From positions 372,001 through 436,000 of the forward strand of contig NZ_CP054666.1 of the NCBI RefSeq assembly GCF_013348745.1: a DNA stretch of 64,000 nucleotides, written 5' to 3'. The position numbers and the translations under genes are program-made. The notes beneath the pieces were generated by a model, which searched no databases, was not told where the DNA came from, and was given only the letters and a program-made list of their open reading frames with translations. This DNA is from Mycoplasma sp. OR1901 (GTDB lineage: Bacteria > Bacillota_I > Bacilli_A > Mycoplasmatales > Metamycoplasmataceae). This document shows, piece by piece, positions 59,445 through 64,000 of this stretch. The stretch's first letter is position 1; each line of letters begins with the position of its first letter.

Positions 59445-60368
59445 ATGCATTTAAAAGATATAATACAAAAGAAAAATAATCTTGAACATATTAAATTAAA
59501 GGTCAATAATGATAAAAATATTCTTTTAATTAATATTATGAAATTGACCAAAACATTAAGTTTTTATGTTGAAAATTCTGTTTTAAATATAGAACTTATT
59601 GAAGCTTTAAAAAATAAATATAATATTAAAAACGGATTTATAGAAAATGTTTCTTTAGTTAAAAATAATAAATTTTTAAAATCAATTAAATCAAAACTTA
59701 TCAAAGAAAAAGAACTTTATATATATTTAACAGAAGAACAAAAATATGGTACAGATTCATACTCACGGTATGAAAAAAATATTTTAGAAAATATTAAACA
59801 AAAAGATGCGGACTTTATCACAATTGGTAACCGTGCCTTACAATTTGCTAATAACAATAAATTAAATATAATCAAATCATTTGAAAATTCTTCAGTTGAT
59901 AAACTTGCGAAGACTCTTACTCAAATAACAAAAATTTTATTTATTGATAATAATTATTCAAGAGTTCATTTTGTAATTAACTCAAATAAGAACTTCAAAA
60001 AACCATTTACAATTTTACCTTTAGAGAATTTTGATATCGATAAAATTTTAGGAGTTAAAAATAAAAATAGATTTGATGAAACTATTAAGGATTACAAAAT
60101 TTTCCCTAATATAGAAATTTTCATCGAAAATGAAATTAATATTTTCTTAGAAAACTCAATTAATGCTTTAATTACTGAATCATCATTTTATAGTGCTAAA
60201 AACGCTTTAGTTTCAACAAACCAAAAAAGCAAGCAACTTGATGATGAATTATTAAAAGTTTCTAAACGTATTAATCGTGTAAAACAAGAAAAACAAATTG
60301 AAGAAATAATTCTTCTAACTAAGAAAAAGAAAACTGTTTTCGAAGATGGAGGTATTGATGAGTTCTAA
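59445..60368 (+). CDS. F1-like X0 ATPase gamma-like subunit (MSC_0622 family)
   Basis: A 307-residue protein whose C-terminal helix resembles F1 gamma: 'ESSFYSAKNALVSTNQKSKQLDDELLKVSKRINRVKQEKQIEEIIL' follows the gamma pattern of a small-residue-rich helix ending in 'TxEIxEI'. The N-terminal helix ('HLKDIIQKKNNLEHIKLKV') would pair with it to make the central rotor shaft. Overlaps the epsilon-like gene by 11 bases. Confidence 0.8.
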   Translation: MHLKDIIQKKNNLEHIKLKVNNDKNILLINIMKLTKTLSFYVENSVLNIELIEALKNKYNIKNGFIENVSLVKNNKFLKSIKSKLIKEKELYIYLTEEQKYGTDSYSRYEKNILENIKQKDADFITIGNRALQFANNNKLNIIKSFENSSVDKLAKTLTQITKILFIDNNYSRVHFVINSNKNFKKPFTILPLENFDIDKILGVKNKNRFDETIKDYKIFPNIEIFIENEINIFLENSINALITESSFYSAKNALVSTNQKSKQLDDELLKVSKRINRVKQEKQIEEIILLTKKKKTVFEDGGIDEF

Positions 60369-60810
60369 TGTTATTAATATTTCATTTATAGACAATAAAC
60401 ACTTAGAGTTAAAAGGTTATTCTGTATCTATAAACCATAACGATGAAGATGATTGAATCAAACTTGAAAAGAACTCTATAAGTGCATACCCACAAATCTT
60501 AATAAAACTAAACTCTGAAAAAGGTAATGAATTTTATTTATTTTTAAAGAATGCAAATATAGTTACGAGTGATGAAAAAATAATCATTAAAACTTTTTCA
60601 GATATGAAATTCTTTAAAAAATCTAAGAATAAACAAAACCACAAAAAGATAATAAGTGAATTAAATGATGAAATTAATTACTTTAAATTCAAACAAAATA
60701 TTGGTTTAACAATCGATGAAACTTTAAATTTTGATGAACTTAGAGAAAAATTATATGAATATAAATTAATGCAATCATTAAAAATTAAAGAAAGGGATAA
60801 TTATGAGTAA
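60358..60810 (+). CDS. F1-like X0 ATPase epsilon-like subunit (MSC_0621 family)
   Basis: A 150-residue protein with one TGA (Trp). The first 80 residues look like the epsilon beta-sandwich ('VINISFIDNKHLELKGYSVSI...', 'NEFYLFLKNANIVT'); the rest are charged helices. Assigned by size, order and this pattern. Overlaps the next gene by 8 bases (ATGAGTAA). Confidence 0.72.
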
Positions 60811-63220
60811 AAAACGTAAATTTTGAAAATTCAGTTATTTATTAACTTCTACCATATTACCTATTTCTTTAATATCTGCAGGTACAGAAGCTAATAACCA
60901 ACCCAATACAGGTGATGGAACTGGTACTACTAATACACCTACTGATCCTAAGAAACCTGCTAAGCCAAAACCAATTTTAAGTACAGAATTTGATACTTAT
61001 GATGGAATAGCAAAAGATGAAATCAAAAAAATGCTTAAAAATGCCGTTGGTATAGGTTTAAGTTATATTGATAATGAAATTGCAAAACTAGAAGCTGTTC
61101 CAAACAATAATCAAGATACAGGTAATACAGAAAAAACTGAAAACACCGAAAATAATACAAATTCTGAAGGTCAAGGCGAAGGTGAAGGTTCTTCTTCGGG
61201 AAAAACTCAAGAACAAAAATTAGATTATAAACAAAGATTAAGTAGATTAACTTATCTACATATTCTTAAAAACTTCATTAAAACTAATGAAAAAGATATA
61301 ATTGATAATCCTACAAAATATGAATTTACAATTATTTTCCCATTTGTTTTAGCGCAAAATAAAGCGTTTGATAAAGGTACCGCTACATACAATGGAAAAG
61401 AATATACCGATGTTACATTTGGTAAAAAAGATCCAACTGACTATATAGAAGCTTTAAAGAAAAAATATGAAGTTAAAGAAGATGGTACAAGAAAAATTGA
61501 GACTAGAGATGAAGTAAACGGATTACAAAAAGGTAAATTCCAAGACAACTTAAAACAATATTATGATAAGTTATTAACTTCTATAGGTACAATTTTATAC
61601 AACGAAAAAGATGCTCTAGAAATTGAAAAAGATATTAATCTTGAGTTTGGTACAATCGGTGATAAACAAGGTTATACAATTACTTTACCAAAAGGGTATG
61701 CTTCATGAGATGATTATTTCAAATCTAGAATTAGACCACGTTTTGTTGATTTCGACTTAACTGCTAACCAAGAAATTCAAGTTGAAGAAGAAACTGAAGA
61801 ACAAGATCAACCAGTTGAAAACCCAACAAACCCTAATAAACCACCAAAAGGACAACCTACTGAACCGATTCCGGCAGAACCTGTTGATCCTAAAGAACAA
61901 ATTTTAGCGATACCACCGCTTGTTCCTAATATAAAAAACAATTTTACAAACTTAACTAAAGATGAATTGATAGCACAATTTAATGAATATAAATCTCAAT
62001 ACTTAAATACAAGTGCTCCATCGACAGAATCTAACCAATCAGAAGCTCAACCAACTGAAGGAAACAACGCCCCTAAAGAAACAAAAGAAGCTTATGATGC
62101 TAGAGAAGAAAAAGAATACAATGACCGTCGAGAACATTCTTTATTCTATTTCGATAACCCTTATAACACAAGATATAGCTATGATGTTACCGAAATTACC
62201 GAAATTAAAAAAGGTGGTGATTCTAATGAAAAACTTATTGCTAAGGTTTGAATTAGCGATAGAAATGATAGATCTAAGAAATTAAGAAGACCTTACGAAA
62301 TGGAAATTCATTTATTAGAAAATGATGAAGATCTTAAAAATAACTTCTTAAAAGAAGAGGAAGTTAAAAAAATAAGAACAGAATACTTAAGACTATATAA
62401 AGCTTTAGGTATAGATTCAAAAGTTAATTATCTCGATTTAAAAAGTAATAGGCTTTCAAAAGCTTTATTTTCAATGGTTGCTAAAGCTGTTGATTTAAAT
62501 AATAGCAAAGACTTTGATGATAAAAGAACTGAAATTAACTCTACAAGTGATGATGCGTTCTATACATCAAACGAATTATGAGGTTATACTTTAAATGAAT
62601 TAAGACAATCAAAAGTCAATAACGCTCTTTATTATGAATCAATTTATAATGCTTACGAAGAACAAATTGTTGGTTTTTGAGGAGTCGCAATTAAGGATGA
62701 ATCAGAACCTTACCGTGCTCAAATTATTAAAGATTGAGAATCACAAAACTTTAATTTAAATGTTTTAAACGATTTATACAATTTAGTTCGTTATGATTTA
62801 TATAAATTAAATTCAACTATTAAAACAAGTTCGTTTAATTTAAATACATGATACGATTCATTTATAGACTCTCTTACAACTCTTGCTAAACATGAAAGAA
62901 TTTTAAATGAAATAACAAGAACAAAAGACTTATCAAAACAAGAAGTTGTTGAAGAGTTTAAAAAATATTATAATGAAGCAATTGAAGTATTAGGAAAAGA
63001 ATCAGAAACTAAATCAGACTTTTTAAGAGATTTTGGTATCTTCCTATTATCAATCGGTGCTTTAGGTACACTAATCAATTTAATTGTTTCTTTAATTAAA
63101 TTTAGCAAAAAAACAAAACAAATTAAAAAACTTTATCTACTTATTGGTATTTCATTAGCTATTGTTTTAGTAGCTGGAGCCATCTTATTAAGTGTAGGTT
63201 TAGGAGTGAAAGGAATTTAA
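60803..63220 (+). CDS. F1-like X0 ATPase-associated large surface subunit (MSC_0620 family)
   Basis: An 805-residue protein. It has an N-terminal signal segment ('YLLTSTILPISLISAGTEA') with no lipobox, several low-complexity Pro/Thr/Glu/Gln linkers ('TENTENNTNSEGQGEGEG', 'PVENPTNPNKPPKGQPTEP', 'ESNQSEAQPTEG'), long extracellular-looking domains, and two C-terminal membrane helices ('FGIFLLSIGALGTLINLIVSLI' and 'LLIGISLAIVLVAGAILLSVGLG'). So the bulk should be outside the cell, anchored at both ends. This makes it the likely link between the cytoplasmic ATPase and the surface MIB-MIP pair. Confidence 0.8.
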
Positions 63221-63221
63221 T

Positions 63222-64000
63222 ATGATAAATAATCCAAAAATTACATCAATATTTGATTATATTGTTGAAGTAAATGGTGAATTTCCTTATAAGCAAAGAC
63301 AGTTTTACTCATTAAAGGAAAATTCAGATGTTAAACTTATGTTAATTAGCGCAACAAAAAATAAAGCTTATTTAATCGCTAATACAAAAAATACTGAATT
63401 AAAAATTAATTCAGAAATAGTTCTAGAAAATAACGAAGCAAGTGTTTACACATACTTTTCATACTTTGGAAAAGTTATTGACATTGAAGGGAACGTTGTT
63501 TTACCAACAAAACAAAAGAATTCATTAATTCCATCAGAAGGTCAATCAAGTGCTAAAATCTTTGAATTAGCACACGATCTAATGACAGTTAAAACATTAA
63601 ATGAACAATTATTCACAGGTATTATTCCTATAGATCTTTTAATTCCAATTGGGAAAGGTCAAAGAGAGTTAATTATCGGTGATCGTCAAACAGGTAAAAC
63701 ACACATAGCTTTAAATACAATTATTAACCAAGCAAGAAACGGTGTTAAATGTATTTATGTTGCTATTGGTCAAAAACGTGAAGCTATTTCAAAAATTTAC
63801 AATACTCTTAAAGAAAATCAAGCTTTATCAAACACAATTATTATTGATGCTCCATCAACAAGTGCTTATGAACAATATCTTGCTCCTTACATTGGTATGG
63901 CTCACGCTGAAAACTTATCAAAAACAAATGATGTTTTAATTGTTTTTGACGACTTAACAAAACACGCAAACATTATTCGTGAAATCGCATTATTAACAGA
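63222..64000 (+). CDS. F1-like X0 ATPase alpha-like subunit (MSC_0619 family), 3' end outside window
   Basis: The first 259 residues of an ATP synthase alpha-type protein. The P-loop is GDRQTGKT (153-160), the alpha form, then 'CIYVAIGQKREAISKIY' and 'IVFDDLTKHANIIREIALL'. The N-terminal domain is more diverged than that of the standard F-type alpha subunit ('FDYIVEVNGEFPYKQRQFYSL'). It starts one base after the previous gene. The beta-like partner should follow outside the window. Confidence 0.9.
   Translation, partial: MINNPKITSIFDYIVEVNGEFPYKQRQFYSLKENSDVKLMLISATKNKAYLIANTKNTELKINSEIVLENNEASVYTYFSYFGKVIDIEGNVVLPTKQKNSLIPSEGQSSAKIFELAHDLMTVKTLNEQLFTGIIPIDLLIPIGKGQRELIIGDRQTGKTHIALNTIINQARNGVKCIYVAIGQKREAISKIYNTLKENQALSNTIIIDAPSTSAYEQYLAPYIGMAHAENLSKTNDVLIVFDDLTKHANIIREIALLT

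Overview
The window is chromosomal DNA of an AT-rich mycoplasma (Mollicutes). In-frame TGA reads as tryptophan throughout (ThiI-neighbour EzrA-like protein, HsdR, LeuRS, MetK and others are only full length under genetic code 4), surface proteins carry mycoplasma-type lipoprotein signals, and the gene set (MIB-MIP, F1-like X0 ATPase, nuclease-ABC locus) is typical of the hominis/synoviae/pulmonis side of the mycoplasmas (Mycoplasmopsis/Metamycoplasma-like). I cannot name the species from sequence alone. No 5S rRNA gene follows the 23S gene, as is usual in that branch.

Layout. 1-1935: 3' two thirds of a 23S rRNA gene, carrying the erythromycin-resistance-type base A at E. coli position 2057. 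2076-4782: ezrA-like and thiI. 4839-10878: an accessory-looking segment with a tyrosine recombinase flanked by short inverted repeats, a type I restriction HsdR with no HsdM or HsdS in view, and cardiolipin synthase. 10926-14090: DUF2188, rpiB, an RsuA-type pseudouridine synthase, a DUF3137-like membrane protein and an acidic unknown protein. 14136-15430: metK preceded by a long structured leader that can be drawn as a pseudoknot. 15494-15567: tRNA-Trp(CCA). 15645-17000: infC-rpmI-rplT with an AUU start for infC and a structured leader. 17195-25283: whiA, then the operon upp-leuS-lon-permease, where LeuRS has a decayed editing domain and the permease has a poly-A frameshift at its start. 25487-26692: MFS-type transporter.

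26912-36967: a surface nutrient locus: lipoprotein, thermonuclease lipoprotein, ABC ATPase with an insertion of about 290 residues, two permeases, a small membrane protein and another lipoprotein. Together they look built to cut extracellular nucleic acid and import the products, or another phosphorylated substrate. 37059-39044: a coiled-coil surface protein with a low-complexity tail. 39248-44247: rluD-like, gatCAB and yihY. 44354-49413: secG-rnr-trmN-metG and an ABM-fold protein.

49678-64000: the host-interaction locus. A transglutaminase-like lipoprotein is followed by MIB (immunoglobulin-binding protein), MIP (immunoglobulin protease), and then the overlapping genes of an F1-like X0 ATPase (membrane protein, DUF2714 protein, gamma-like, epsilon-like, large surface subunit, alpha-like subunit cut by the window end). 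Known work links MIB-MIP to capture and cleavage of antibodies; the tight overlap of mip with the first ATPase gene suggests co-expression. The beta-like subunit should lie just beyond the window.
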